Both the position numbers and the translations under genes were made by a program. Shown here piece after piece: positions 1-13,519 of a stretch of DNA of 64,000 nucleotides. Where the stretch lies: NCBI GenBank assembly GCA_036583965.1, contig JAZBQD010000015.1, positions 68,232,830 through 68,296,829 on the forward strand, given 5' to 3'. The stretch's first letter is position 1. Every line of letters begins with the position of its first letter. Origin of the DNA: Prunella strophiata (lineage: Eukaryota > Chordata > Aves > Passeriformes > Prunellidae). The notes under the pieces were generated by a model. That model was given only the letters and a program-made list of their open reading frames with translations, did no database searches and was not told the origin of the DNA.

Positions 1-859
1 GTTGGCTCCCTCCAGGGCAGGGAGGTCCTGCAGAGAGGCCTCCACAAATTGGAGGGCTGAGCAATCACCAACCACGTGAAGTCCAACAAGGGCAAATGCC
101 AGATTCTACACCTGGGATAAGGCAACCCTGGATGTGTGAACCATCTGGGGAATGAGATGCTAGAAAGCAGTGTCATGGAAGGTGACCTGGGGGTCCTGGT
201 TGATGGCAAGTTGATCATGAGTCCAGCAGTGCCCCTGGCAGCCAGGACGGACCAGGAGTGTCCTGGGGGCATCAAGCACAGCAGTTGCCAGCCAGGCAAG
301 GGAGGGGATTGTCCCACTTTGGTCTGCACTGGGGAGGCCTCACCTTGAGTGCTGGGGGGAGTTTTGAGTGTCACAATATAAAAAAGACAATAAACTGTTA
401 GAGAGTGTTAGAAGGAGGGCGATGAAGATGGTGAAGGGTCTTGGGGGGAAGTCGTGTAAAGAGCAGCTGAGGTCACTTGGTCTGTTCAGCCTGGATGAGA
501 CTGAGGAAAGGCCTCACTGCAGTATGCAACTTCCTCATGAGGGAAAGCAGAGGGACAGACACTGATCTCTTCTCTCTGGTGGCCAGAGACAGGACCTGAG
601 GGAATGGGCTGAAGTTGTAGCAGGGGAGGTTTAGGTTAGGATATTAGGAAAATAATCGACCAAGAGGAATGTCTGGGCACTGGAACAGGCTCCCCAGGCA
701 AGTGATTGCAGCACCAGCCAGACAGAGTTCAAGGAGGGTTGGCACAATGCTCTCAGGCACATGGTGTGACTCCTGGGGAATGGTGCTGTGCAGAGCCAGG
801 AGCTGGCTTTTGATGATCCTTGTGGATCCCTTGAACTCAGTTTATTCTGTGATTCTATG
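1..859 (+). mobile_element. CR1 LINE, 3' part (ORF2 end plus 3' UTR), degenerate
   Basis: This is the 3' portion of a CR1 non-LTR retrotransposon that enters from beyond the left edge. The translation near 190-230 reads DLGVLVDGKLIMS, the conserved stretch near the end of the CR1 reverse transcriptase ORF2. About 370-510 encodes YKKDNKLLESVRRRAMKMVKGL followed by LRSLGLFSLDE, the C-terminal ORF2 signature. The two pieces sit in different frames with stops between them, so the ORF is dead. The 3' UTR follows: the usual 'ggcactggaacaggctcccc' block is at 676-695 and the copy ends on the CR1 terminal repeat unit GATTCTATG at 851-859, with no poly(A) tail, as is normal for CR1. Family assignment is firm from memory of the CR1 consensus; the subfamily is not determined. 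Confidence 0.93.
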
Positions 860-1980
860 TGAAAATAACCTCTCATTTGAAAAGAAAAAACCAAACCTGC
901 ATAGTGTTCAGCAACTCTTGCAAATCTTGCACCCTTTTAAATATGTTTCTGACCGAGTCCAATATGATTTATAAAAGCAGAACTTACAATTTATACAGAT
1001 ACTGTGCATGTAAGAGAAAAATAATACTAGAACTTCATAAAAGAATTGTAGATGTATGAAGTCAGCAGAGAGACACATTTGACCCAGCCATTCTGTACTG
1101 GATAGCACTGCCACCTGCCTTCCTGCTTACAGGAATTTCTGGTCAGTTGGTATTGATGAATTTTAATAGTGGGTTTTAAATCCTCTTAAAACTGATTGTT
1201 CCACTAAGTAGATATTTCAGGCACACTGGACAGCTGTATTAAATGTTTTTCTTTGGGATTTGATTACTTACAGTAGATTGAGTTTTAATGCATCAGCCTC
1301 TGTTAACACTGGACTGATAGTATCTCGACTGGTTACAATCCAGAGTTATTACAACATGATTTGCAGGCTGCTGAGAGTAAGCTCTGGATTCTGCCATGTA
1401 AGTTATCAGAAATTCAATGTTCCTACATATCACAGAAGAACAGAAAAATTCCATATACAATACAGCTTTATCATACAGCTCAATTTTCAATAGGAAACAC
1501 TATCTAAAAATAAAAAATAAACACGACACGTGCCAAAGTACAGATGCATGGGAAAAAAAAAAATCCAGCTGACAATACAAACCTTTCCAGTGCAGAGAAC
1601 CATAATGAATTTTAATGGATTAGTCCTCCTAGTGAAAGGCTTTTACTTAGTTCTAACACCATTAACGTTATCAAGTATATCTACTGCAGCACAAGGACAC
1701 TCTAGAAGGATGATACCATCACAGTTCACCATTTTCTGGCTAAGAATGCTTCTCTTTACAGTAATCATTTTTATCTACCAACTACCTTTCTCCAGTCCAG
1801 TATTAATGTCATATTCAAGCATCACTTATTTACAAATTCTAAGTAGCTACCTATAGTCTCAATAACACCACTGTCTTATAAAAGGGAAGAAAAAATTAAT
1901 CTCTAGCTCTGAATTGTCTGAATTGTTAATAAAAAAAACCATAAAACTCTTATATATTAGCATGCCAAGAGCTGCTTATG
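860..1980. other. Unannotated A+T-rich spacer
   Basis: Nothing recognisable was found: no long open frame, no repeat family that I know, and only short A runs near 1550-1562. The small open frames here have random-looking translations. Confidence 0.6.
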
Positions 1981-2310
1981 GAATCATAGAATCATTAAGA
2001 TTAAGAAAGACTTACAAGAATATTGAATTCAATAATTAACCCAGTACTGCCAAGTTCACCACTAAACCATGTCCCTCAGTACTACAACTACACATCTTTC
2101 TAATACACCCAGGGATGGTGTCTCAAGCACTACCCTGGGCAGCCTGTTCCAAAGTTTCACAGCCCATTCAGTGGAGACATTTTCCCTAATATTCAATCTG
2201 AACCTCTCCCTTCAAATCATAACTTGAGGCCATTTCCTCTCCTCCTATAACTAATCTGAGAGAAGAGGCTGGCCCCCACCTTGCAACAACCTCCTTTCAG
2301 GTAATTGCAG
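1981..2310 (-). mobile_element. CR1 LINE 3' end (3' UTR), minus strand
   Basis: The + strand begins with GAATCATAGAATCAT, the reverse complement of the CR1 terminal repeat. It then follows the reversed CR1 3' UTR: 'cagggatggtgtctc' (2110-2124), 'ctgggcagcctgttcca' (2136-2152), 'cttgaggccatttcctct' (2223-2240) and 'caacctcctttcaggtaattg' near 2287-2307. Similarity fades after about 2310, so the copy is 5'-truncated or deleted there. It is moderately diverged. Confidence 0.9.
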
Positions 2311-2512
2311 ACATGCTTCCATGGTTTCTAACACGTCAATAACCCTTGCCTCTTTGCTGTCACATGCATCTCCATCCCCTATTTCCACTGAGATGGCTAG
2401 CCAAGGGACCTTGCTAGCTATCCTCCTTCAAATATCAGTATGCTGCTCCCAGGCTTATCTCTATCAAAGCAGGTTTTATTCTCTTTTCTCTTCAAAAATG
2501 CTTTAAAACTCT

Positions 2513-2580
2513 TTCAGTGTTTTAAACACTGAAGTTTTAACTGTTAACTCTTTAACTGTTAACAGTTAACACTGTTAACT
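2513..2580. repeat. Cluster of palindromes built on GTTAAC
   Basis: Two adjacent palindromes are visible. The first, 2513-2533, has 10-base arms TTCAGTGTTT / AAACACTGAA around one T. The second, 2552-2569, is the perfect 18-bp palindrome TTAACTGTTAACAGTTAA. The hexamer GTTAAC or its half sites recur at 2543, 2558, 2565 and 2574. AACTG/CAGTT resemble MYB core sites, but function is unknown. Confidence 0.75.
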
Positions 2581-2880
2581 CCTGATCAATGATTCTTTTC
2601 CCTCTTTGAGACAAATGTACCCCCTCTCTTGCCAGCAGGCTTGGTGTCACGCAAACTGATCTGTCATTAAAAAGTTGTAGTGAGCCAGTAACACCAGGGT
2701 CAGAGACAGGTTTTGATGTGCTGGCTCTTCCTGCATCACTCCCTGCAACTGGAAGGGCAGAGGAGGACACTGCTTGTGATCCTGATGCCTTAACCAGTCC
2801 TCTCAAAGCCCTGAAGTCTCCCACTTGCCCTCAGACTCCCTGCTGGGACTTCAGAGCTGCTACCTGGAAAATCAATAATG
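2552..2880 (-). mobile_element. Relic of a CR1-type ORF1 (SGNH-esterase C-terminus)
   Basis: On the minus strand an open stretch of about 90 codons (2824 to 2552) begins MGDFRALRGLVKASGSQ and ends SLLAREGVHLSQRGKRIIDQEL. The block 'LLA-DGVHLS--GKRI' is the C-terminal motif of the SGNH-hydrolase (esterase) domain found in ORF1 of CR1-like LINEs, where the Asp and His of D-x-x-H are the catalytic pair. Here the Asp is replaced by Glu (EGVH). The rest of the esterase core, including the GDS block, is absent, so this is a fossil and not a gene. It has the same orientation as the CR1 3' end at 1981-2310 and may belong to the same, internally deleted insertion. Identification is from memory of motif shape, so confidence is moderate. 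Confidence 0.5.
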
Positions 2881-5741
2881 ATAATAATCTGAGAGTTGTA
2901 CTAGGGTGAGGAACCTTCTTCTCATGACTTTGAGCCCCAGGTAGGCAGCAGATTTCTCAAATCTGGTGTGCATACTAATCCTTCTGTTCCCTCCAGAAAG
3001 GAGGCTCCCATGAAAATGACACATTCTTTTTCTTAACAGAAGGAGTTTTGATGCAGGGCATAGGCCCACTTACCTTGGTAACCAACGCCTCTGTTCTAGA
3101 TGAACCATCATGCTTATCAATGTCTTCATGCAAAGGCACCTTGGAAGGTGTCCTAGAGGAGACATCAGATGCCTGCTACATCAGGCAGTAACTTGTAGCC
3201 ATTGCCCCCTACCCCCTAAGTCTCTGTGTTTAGCTAGACAACAAAATAATCCTGCATATTGTGTACCCTTTCTGCATGTTGGGCCTGTTTCAGGGAACAT
3301 CTCAGTTGTGAATGGTTATGCAATTTCATTTTATATTGCGCTGATGGTAGCATCTAAAAGTAATGTAGACATAATTTTCAAGAATTCTTGTAAAGATACC
3401 TTAATCTTGGGAAACAATAGAGAGGGAAGCACCTATTTCATTGATAAACCATCATAAAGTTAACCAATTGTATTCTGCAGGATTCTACTTAAAATTAAGT
3501 GATTCTTTACCTCCTGATTTCCAAGATAACATACTCTCCTGTGGGACAGGAAGAATGAGATGTCAGTATTCAAGCATCTTAATTGCAGCACTCCCCTAAT
3601 ACAACCCAGCTCTCACCATTGACTTACAGAACAAAACTTCAGATTTTTTATATTATGCTATTTTAAATCAGCATTGATTAAAAATACTTAGCTGACTTAA
3701 CTATGATGAGCAAAGATGAAATAAGAAACTATTTCAGGCAAAAATCAATAGTATGTGGTCAGTAGAAGAGAATACCAACATTTAAGTCCATTTCCATGAC
3801 AGGTTTTTTGCCTCTCAAATGATAAAAATAAATTGTATTATCCAATGGTCATTCATCCACTTTCATTTCCAAATGCATTTTACTTCTTCGCATTTAAGGA
3901 CACAGATATCTTCTGTTTCCTAGCTTTGAAAATTTGAGCTGCAAAAAACACAAAATTACATTTAACTTCAGTGATATTCCTTGGCTTATACCCTAAACCA
4001 TTAGACTGTTACACAGACAAAGGGATGTCATCGATTTATTTCACTTTCATTTTTAAAGAACTGAATGAACACTAATTATTTCTCTTAAATAAAATGCACT
4101 GGCCTTTGACAAGTTGGAAGTGTAGCCTTTGATCTGGCAGAAAAGCATTTCAGAATTCCAGACTGAGGTATGAGGGACTACAGAAGCTCATTTGAGGAAT
4201 TACAAGGCTCTTCTATCTCATTATTTTCCATGTTGACTGGTTCTATACAATCTCACGCTGAAGTGGAGCGGTGTAATACATCCCAGGATTCACCAGTCAG
4301 ATACTTTGAATACTACACTGTGATGCCAGTACTCTCCAAGGGCCACATAAGGAGTAGAGGAGTTTGAAATAAATATTCTGCCCCACTATAATGTCTGTCC
4401 AGATCCTTCAAATTCAGTTTTCTACCCTAGAGCAGAAAAATGTATGGAATTGCTGCCTACCTGTTCAGGCTTTGCAGTTCTGTCGCTGCATCACTCATCA
4501 GATCTGCACCACTTACCAAATAAAATGCTGTGCTCAGTGACTCCAAACAGAATGCAAAAACTTTCTGGGAGGCAAAAAAAAAAAACAGCTTTCATTACTA
4601 AAGTTATTACACTTCACTCAAAAATATGAAGTAATAGGGAATTGGTAGATGATTTGACACATTCTTTGTCTTCATCATACATGCCTGTCCTGGATAAATG
4701 AAGTCAGGATGATTCCCCTACAAAACACCTAGCCTTGCTGTCCAAAAAACCCCAACAAGGAGCTAAAAATTACCTTAGTGTTAATCAGCAAATCTGTAAG
4801 ATCTAGAGGTGCTTAAAAGCCACAGCCATGCAACAAAGCAAATGTTTCTGAAGAGTTCTCAATTAAGACATATTTTAAGTAGAACCTTATGTGAAATTCA
4901 GTTTTTTCCAATAAAAGCAGTACAGAAAAACTTGTCAGTCTTCGTAATTTTGGCATTTATCACCTTTGCAGACTGAGCAAGCCCCATTCAAAGTGAATCA
5001 ACTGCAGTATTTATAAAAACCCAGGCTTCTAGGTGGTGAACAAGAAACATTATAATCTTCAAAAATGTACGTGCTTCTCTTCATGCAAAGTTACTTTGTA
5101 GCACTAAAAGCTGTCTAGAAGCAACAGAGTATAGCCACAAATGCAAAATAACCAATCACCCAAGTTTCAATGTTGACTCACAGGCAAATGCACCAAAGGA
5201 ATGAGCATGCTCCAAAAAATCAGTGGGAACTTGGTATTGACAAAACCCTTTCTCTATGCAAACAGGAAATTTTGCAGAAAAACTCATTAAAAATACTTTA
5301 CCAGGAAATAACACGAAAATAGTATTTCCACAATCTATCTTAAGTGCATGTCAACTTTTCATTTTTTCCCCTAACCAAAACCAACATTTACAAAAATAAT
5401 AGGTTTGTTTTAACAACTTGTTTTTTCAGAGCAAAATAATTTTTATGTAGTCACTGCAGCTAAGCCTTAGGGATTGTCAATATTAAGCTGCCTCCTCCCT
5501 TGTGAAACCTGTATTGGTATCAATGAGATGCAGAGAAATTTATATTAAAATTTCTTCCAGACAAAAGGGCACATCAAGCTGCTTTATTGCCCTTGAAGGA
5601 GGAATAAGACATATTTCATCCATTCTCAAAAGGATATACAGAGGTTTTCTATGTATCAGAAATATCAGAATCCTTTATGTCAAGAGTGGTATATTAAAAC
5701 CTTGCAGAACTAAAGAATGACTGCAAGATAAAAAGATCCTG

Positions 5742-5743
<2 letters not shown>
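2881..5743. other. Unannotated spacer
   Basis: I saw no recognisable element. An open frame of 115 codons at 3110-3457 has no family resemblance, no splice context that I can support and an unremarkable composition. A short A run lies at 4574-4585. Confidence 0.6.

Positions 5744-5778
<35 letters not shown>
5744..5778 (+). repeat. Poly(A) tract, 35 A
   Basis: This is an uninterrupted run of 35 A. No retrotransposed body, AATAAA signal or flanking duplication is visible upstream, and bird CR1 copies lack poly(A) tails, so it reads as a mononucleotide microsatellite. Confidence 0.95.
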
Positions 5779-5780
<2 letters not shown>

Positions 5781-8700
5781 ATAACTGTGGTTGAAAAAGC
5801 CTTTTTCTCTTCATAGAGCCCCTTCTCTTCACCTTTGCTTAAGTCACATTGAGACAAATATGTTCAAATCAGTAAAAGCCATCTTGGACAAAAATTGAAC
5901 TTCTCAATTTCTAGATTTCCCCAAAACTATTCTACAGCAAATAGTCCAACAATCTAAATGCCTACAAAGCAGCTTGCTTGGAGGCAAAAACAAACAATAA
6001 AAACCTGTCACTGAACAATTTCTGTTTAGAAATGAGATCATATGCCAGATCTCAGAATGTGCAGAAATTATTAAACAAATATGACCTATTAAATTGAAAA
6101 TAGGTCCCTTCTCAGTTACTCAGTTTTGTTCAGAAGGAATGAAACAAGGGAACTTTTCCATTTCACCTTCTGCATTCCTTCCACTGGATTTCCTATCAAA
6201 GGAGGACAGTTGCTTCCTCCTCATAATTACTGGCTTGGAAATACTTTTAAGTGGGATTTAACTCTGGAGCAGGCCCTACTCTGAACAAGCAATTTGTACT
6301 AAAGTAATTCCAGAATTTTCTTCCAGTCCATATCTTTCTATGCTTTTACTGAGCTTTATGGGTAGCAGCCATATCAGACACCAAATGAATGTTTCACTGG
6401 GAACCTTTCTAGAATCTGCTCTCACTTATATAACCTGATAGATACATATCTTCTCCTCTCTATGGCATTCCTAAAGTGTATGTACCATATAGCAGAACAG
6501 ATTTCAAATGTTTTGAAATAAATTTCAACTAAAAAAATGGATTTGACCATTTGTGGGACTTTTCCTATCTTCAGCTGACAGTAAAATTACATTTTCCAGT
6601 GCTCAAGATCAAGAAAGCACAGTCCTAAGGTACATGACAATCCAAACTCATTTGTTTACTACCACCTTATATTTCCCTTCCATACTTCATCTATCATAAA
6701 TTCATACTAGCTGGCTACAAAAACCAAACCAACCAAAAAATCATACCAACCAAATAAACAAGCAAACAAAACACAAAACAGCACAAAACAAAACAAACAA
6801 ATATGAAAACCCCTCCACCCACTTTATCAGCATTCTAATAGACATGATAAAAATGGTACTAAATTACACAAAAATTTCCTGGTAGATAGTACTCACCTAA
6901 ACATTTCACTCTTGACAGTAAAGACTTCAAATGTTGCTAGCTCAACTCTGAAAGTGAGACTTACAGACCACAATTGTCAGGCCCTTTGTTAAAACTTAGC
7001 AGTTTCCACCAAGTTTGAAAGAGTAGAAATTTAAATCTAAGGTTTCCACTGTTAGGAAAAGCAACGATGTGATTCTCTCTAACTAGCCTTTCTGTTGAAG
7101 ATAGCAACTATATTGCTTTGAAAAGCCACAGCACTTACTGCCTCTTTCAGATTCAGTAGCCCACATGATGGCAGGCAATGAAAAAAGCTGAAAACAATGT
7201 ACCAAGGAAATACAGAGCATGGAAGATAATTAGGGAATCAGATGGTATAAATGAAGACTACAGAGACTCATTGAAAAAATTAACATGGAGTGGTGCAAGG
7301 GGAGAGAAAAAAACTGTAAATGGGATTAGATAACTGAAGCTAGAATATGTAAAATAAAGCTTTTATTTGGTTGCTGAAGATATATTCCAGGTAACAGAAC
7401 CATAGAAATCAGGTGATATCTATATATCAATATATCTGATAACTTCTTCTAATATATGTGAGTCTGATAACTTCTATCAGAAAAATTGTTCCAAGTTAAC
7501 ACACCCTTTAATATGTCTTTTGAAATTCTTAAGAAGTCTTTAAAACAAAAGAATATTTCCTGAACAATAAAAACACTAAGCTAATGCTATATGACAAGAA
7601 TCATTTTAAAGGAATAATCTCTCAACATTCTTGCAATTATACCAAGGAAGGAAAGACAATTGTTTAAATATAGTAGCATCTTCAAATTATATTAAACAAT
7701 TAAAGCAGCAGCAACATGCTCAGGTCCACAGAAACAAGCATTATAAACAGAGACAGCTTTACAAATGTGAAGCTCAAGTCACAATTCTTAGCTGGGATAT
7801 CACTGCATATATATTATTGCAGTTGGAATAGTTTAATTTCTCCTTCTTTCTGCACAAGGTACCTAGCAGGATTTGCTATTCTTGCACTGAGCTTCTTGTT
7901 AGCATCGTAGTAGATTCAATCAATGGGAAATTTAGCTTTGTATAAACCCTTTAAAAAAACTGTTACTGGTCTTGCTTCGTTCTAGGACACAGTGGCAGAG
8001 AGAGTGAGCGAGCACTTTCCAGTCATGCCAGAGTTGTTTCACAGAGAAGAAATAAATACAAAACTTCCAGGTCCAGAGTCTCACCTTTAACCTCTCTGCC
8101 TTCATCTCCTGCAATGTTTGAGTACCCCTGCTATTCATCAGGATAACAGCTCAGAGAGGTGATCAATCCTCAATCAAATGTTTTACAAACACTCTCCTTT
8201 GGTCAAACAGTTATGACCTGCAGGTACTTTCTCCTCTTACAGCAGCAGGACACCCTGCATTTAATCCTCTGTGTCTATCCAAAAACTATTGTTCCAACAA
8301 AATAAATCATAATGGGGAGGCACTTAACTATTTAAAAACATCAGCACTGTTTGTTCCTGAAGACTGATGTGAGGTCTTCTGGCATTGCCACCCCCAATCC
8401 ATAAGGCTGGGTGTATAGTACTCTGCAACATTGGTGTGACTTTGCAGGCTCTCCCTTTGAGTCACCCTGACTTGGATTTAAATACATTGTTTTACTTTTT
8501 TGCTTCCCTATCACCACTATAAACAGCATGTAGAAAAATAAATTGATGATTTAATATAATTGACCAGAGTGAATAATAGCACTGAATTTTTATTGTATAA
8601 AGAGATTCCATCCACATAATCCAAATGTTTACAAGACAGGATGAGTCAATTTATCATGGATACCTCTATAAAAGGGAAGTTTACTGGAAAGATTTGAATA

Positions 8701-10460
8701 CTGAAAAAAATTCTAGCTTGCCATTTATGTTTGGAAAACACTGTGATGGAGAAACACTTGTTAAAAAACAGAGGTACTTACAACATAACCCAGCTGAATT
8801 CACAAAATGTACAGCAACTAAAAGTCACATTGGTATTTGAGAGGACAAAAGAGATTAGACACCTGGAAATATAACTATCATATAGAAATTCCAGAGAGAA
8901 GGCTTTGACCTATTTTCTAGCAAAGCTAGCCACCTTCCCTCTCCCCATGTGATTCATCAAAACTGGAACAATTTCCAACTGAGCTTCACATAAATTTTAT
9001 CAGAATAACTTTGAATTACTACAATTAATGCTCTTACACACACATTTTCGCAATTGATTTAACATCCTTATTGCTTCCTCTGAAGGCTATAATTAGCACC
9101 TCAGCATTCAGGGTTACTTGCAGTAAAATTTGCCAGCAGTAGGTCTTTATCTTTGTTGACATATGGAAAGGTGTCCTTGCAGTAATTGGTGAAGGACAAA
9201 GCCATGGCTATTGCCATACCAAGAAAGGAAAACAAGCAAGAGGTATGAAAGAGGATTAAAAAAAGGGTGAAAATATTTTGTGGGAGAACAGAAAATTTTC
9301 TTACTTCTTGCCTGATTGAAAAAAAAAACCAAAAAAAACTATGCAAGGTACAAACTTAAGGCTTGGGGTTCTCCTAGAATCTGCCACTTGCTTTAAAGCA
9401 GCAAAACAGATGGAACAGATCCATGAGAAATTTTTTGAATTTCACGGTTAACAGCAGAACGACGATGAGGTGGCATAAGGTGCACCTCTAAGCCAATTTT
9501 AAAACATAATTTATTATTAGTATTTCATAACAAATGCTCTCATAGAAGATCAGAAGGCCAAATTTACAGTTGTGGTACCATGAAAGCAATGCTGGAAGTC
9601 ACAGGTTTGAGTTTTCAGTCAGGCATACAGAGGACTCTCTCACCTTACTGGGAAGTAATCCACAATAAAAAAACATATCTCTGCCACATATGACATATCT
9701 AAACATACCCAATTTAGAGCTTCAATGGTGAAAAAAGTGCATAGGTAATTACAGAAATGACATAAGAATTCATAAAACTAGCCCTGTGTTCATGGTTAAG
9801 TTCATGAGTGTTTTCCTCTTCAGGATATTTCTGATGTCAATCATATATTTTCAATACATGATTCAAAAGCCATACATCCTTGCTGTCCATTTAATCATTA
9901 AACTGTTGACCTTCAGGCACCAGATGCTTTTATCAAAAAATTATTTTTTTAAATTAACCAAAATAATGTAATCTGCTCTCATTACCTTATTGTAAATCCA
10001 GTTTTAGTAACCTCATGCTGTTTTTTTGAGAAATACTGCATGATAATTATACCATTACTCTGTATCACAAGTTTAGTGATATATTAAGTTTTAAAATAGA
10101 GTGGATAAAACAAAAATACTTAAAATCTGTTTATTCATGTCTTCACAACATGAAAATAGATATCAGCTTAAGACATATGCTGCTCAGTTTTCATGTTCAG
10201 TATAAAGCAGTATTTCTTCATTTAAAACACTATTTTTCATAATTTATAATGATAAAATGTTGTCATCCACCTTGTATTTAGCATAGAACGAACAAATGGT
10301 TAAAATAAATGCAATAAAATCAATCTATTTTTAATTGTTTCTCTTCTGCCAGTGAAGATCACCAGGAAAATTAGGTATCGGAAGCAGACAGTGGAGACAA
10401 CAGCCTTCCCAAATAGTTTCTTGTGTGGGTTTTAGCATTGTACTTCAGTTACCCACTCTC
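5779..10460. other. Unannotated A+T-rich spacer
   Basis: Only low-complexity DNA stands out: an A/C-only stretch at about 6717-6802 and a 13-bp direct repeat TCTGATAACTTCT at 7433 and 7463. Around 8341-8500 is a slightly more G+C-rich patch of unknown origin. No exon-like frame could be supported. Confidence 0.55.
6717..6802 (+). repeat. A/C-rich low-complexity tract
   Basis: About 85 bases consist almost only of A and C in irregular AAAC, CCAA and ACAA units, with very few T or G. It is a degenerate simple repeat with strong strand asymmetry. Confidence 0.8.
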
Positions 10461-10501
10461 AAAAAAAAAAAAAAAGAAAAAAAAAAAGAAAAAAAAAAAA
10501 A
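10461..10501 (+). repeat. A-rich tract (A runs broken by G)
   Basis: Forty-one bases of A are interrupted by two single G residues. It is a purine-only mononucleotide-type repeat. Confidence 0.95.
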
Positions 10502-13500
10502 GTCATCACTAGATAGGCATTGCTAGATATTTTAAGTGGAAGTCCCAGTTAATTTGTACTGAGCAAAAATGATCACCAACCAAATGTTTTCTTGGTTACT
10601 GACAAATAACATCACACACAGTTTCTCAGTGCACAGGGCGGAGTGGAATAAAACATCTCTGCTCATGGCTAAAATTAACTTGCATTCACTTTGTCTACTG
10701 TTTCAGACACAATTTTTCCCAGCAGAAGAAACTATTAAAAAGGAAAAAATATCTAGACTACTTGGTACCATGTGTCTGTGCAAATGAATCCTGAATGGCC
10801 CTGCATTCGTCTTTTCATATGTCATTTGCTCTGTGAATTATTTAAGTACATCCCTAGAAATTACTTTTCCTTTTCTACCATTCACTTATTGCTTTATACA
10901 TCATGGCTGGGAGATTTTTTTACCTCTGCTTCCCTTCACTGCACAAATAGAACATATGCACACTCAGCATTACACTTTTATTTTGGGGATTATTTTTTTT
11001 AAACTTTCAGTTTTAAGTTCATAAAGCCACAGATAAGACAATTTGAGTAGAAACTTCCATACGTCTTTCAAGGATTTCTCAAGATTGTCTCACACTAAAT
11101 TAGCTTTCTTTGCCCAAACTATTTAAGCTGTCAATTCAGTATCATTTCAAGCAACTAGGTCAGGGATACCTGAAGTCTGAACTGCAAACAGCAGATATTA
11201 AGGAAACAATCTGCTGAAGAATAAAATTAATAGGCAGAGCTTTTCTGTCCCATGTTCATTTTCCCTTCTTTGCTTAAAAAAAGAAGATCCCTTTTGAACT
11301 CTGTTCTGGTCAAAAATGCCTGACAACCACTTAGACATTCTGTAAACATATCATGAGGTTGAACTTAAGGGAGAGAGAAATTTTGGATGTACACCTATTC
11401 TCCAAAAAGGCACTAGAAGAGCAAACAAACTCAACTTGAATTACAGCCACAGCAAGAAATAAGCAATGCAGTTATTCACAAAGAACTTCTCTCTTTTCTA
11501 AATTATGTTCTATAAGTAGGTCTATTAAAATGATGATCCCAGAGGAAGAAAACTGATCAACAGCCTATAACAGAACTTAATGACCAACATTTTTCTTTTC
11601 AAATAGTGAAGAAATAGGTTTATCTCAAACTCAGTAATATAGAAGTTATTAACATTTAGAATGTAAGAGGTTATTTAAGAAGTTGCATATGAGATGAACT
11701 TGAAAAACCTAACTTTGCAAATAAATTTACTAGAGTAACTGTTTCAACACATTGTTATTTATACTGAAAAAAAAATGTTTTTATCTGTTGCAGCAGTAAT
11801 GACAAAACAAGCTTCTACAAAATTAGGGAGGATGGTCTATTAGATTAGCTTCAGACAAAGAATCATATTTAAAACCACATAATGATAAATATATTTTACT
11901 CTGACTTTATCCAGGCTAAGAGCCATGCCTCCTTAGAAAACACAATGGAAGTCAGATGCAAATAAAATTGTCAATTTTAAGCTGTCTGTTTAAATTTCGT
12001 CATCTTCTCTCCACTGCACTGAGAGATGACAGTGGTCTTGCCACCAAGGAAAAAGCTGAAAGGGAGCAAATTACTCTCTGTGGTGCTTCATTATATACCT
12101 TGTGAAGTTAAAGCATGGAAGAGAAGACAATAGCAGAGGGTCAATACCCACAGGAAAGCAGGCACAGCCCTACAAATTAAAATCAGTACTATCCTTTTAC
12201 TTGGACTCTGCTAGGGAAAATATCATGCACTCCATATCAGCCCCCCAGTGAGTTTTACAACACCAGAACAGACTGTAAATATCAAATTATTACTTGTTGG
12301 ACCAACTGGCATTATATTTGATTAGTTCCAGCTTTAATTGCTTTCTCCCACATAGTTTCTCTGTGGGGGCACATGCCACTTGCTATAGGATTATTCCAAA
12401 AGTATCTCCTGCATATCAAGGCTTTCCCCAGGAGTTTTCTTTCATTTGCAAGCATTGTCTACGCTGTCAAGTCTGAAGACATTGATTACCAGTGTTTTCA
12501 GGTGCAGTAGATCCTTTTCATTGGCTGCATATCTCACTAGGAACCATGACACATGCCAGGCTGATTCTGCAGCAGATTCTGGTGTGTTGCAGGTGAACTG
12601 TACTGACCATGCAGGGACAGGCATTCCCAGCAGCACTTTTTCGGGACATTACTGCACACCCATGCTGAGCACCAGCCACCTCTGCTGTGCAGAAGCAGTG
12701 TCCACAAGTGAACATATCTCATTTTGTGCTTCCTGAAACAAACTGTTTCTATCTCTGCTAAGTGTTGCTCACTTAGTTAACAGAGGCATAAAATGTGCAA
12801 ACTGGAGAAAACGCTACTGTTTACACCACTTGTTTTTATCCACCCCCACAACATTCCAAAATAATTAGTCTTCCAAATTGCCCATTTTTTTAGAAGAATA
12901 GAAAAAAGAATAGAAAGAAAAAAATCTAAAAAGTACATATAATAGCTTAGAAAGTTTATCAAAAGACCCAAAACAATATTCTCGGCCCAATATAAGATCC
13001 ATGCTATTTAGCCAAAAAGCCACATTTCAGCTTCTAGCACCAGGTAATTATATACTTGTGATAATTCTCCTTGAAAATTGAGTATTTTTTTCTCCTTTCT
13101 GCTTTCACTGCCTGAAAGATTTTTCTGTAACTTCACAACCTTTACAACCCTTATTATGTTAAAGAAATTATTCTTAGCTTACTTTTTGAGGAAAGTAATG
13201 ATAATTCTCACTTAAAATGAATCAGTCTCAAGGCTGCATATGTGATTTAGTCTCTTAAAACAGTCATGGGACAGGACCCAAGATCCAAGACTCATTCTAT
13301 GCATTAATCATAGTTTTTAAACTGCAAGCCTTGCAGGATTAAAAACTGAATAATCTGCTCCTCAGTGTGAGCACCCACAGCATTCCATAACTGCTAGACA
13401 AATTCCTTGTGCTCATTTCCTTCCACAAGTTGTCTGCACAAGGAGATAATCACACACACCTCTCTTCAGTGAAATATTCCAGCTCTAGACAGGAAGCATT
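10502..13500. other. Unannotated spacer
   Basis: No known repeat or gene was found. The section 12440-12720 is more G+C-rich, with overlapping small open frames on both strands, none of which resembles a known protein. Confidence 0.55.
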
Positions 13501-13519
13501 ATGAGGGTAATGTTGTTCA

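Noticed and set aside
5400..5778. Processed pseudogene ending in the 35-A tract
   Set aside because: No coding similarity, no AATAAA just upstream, and no flanking duplication found.
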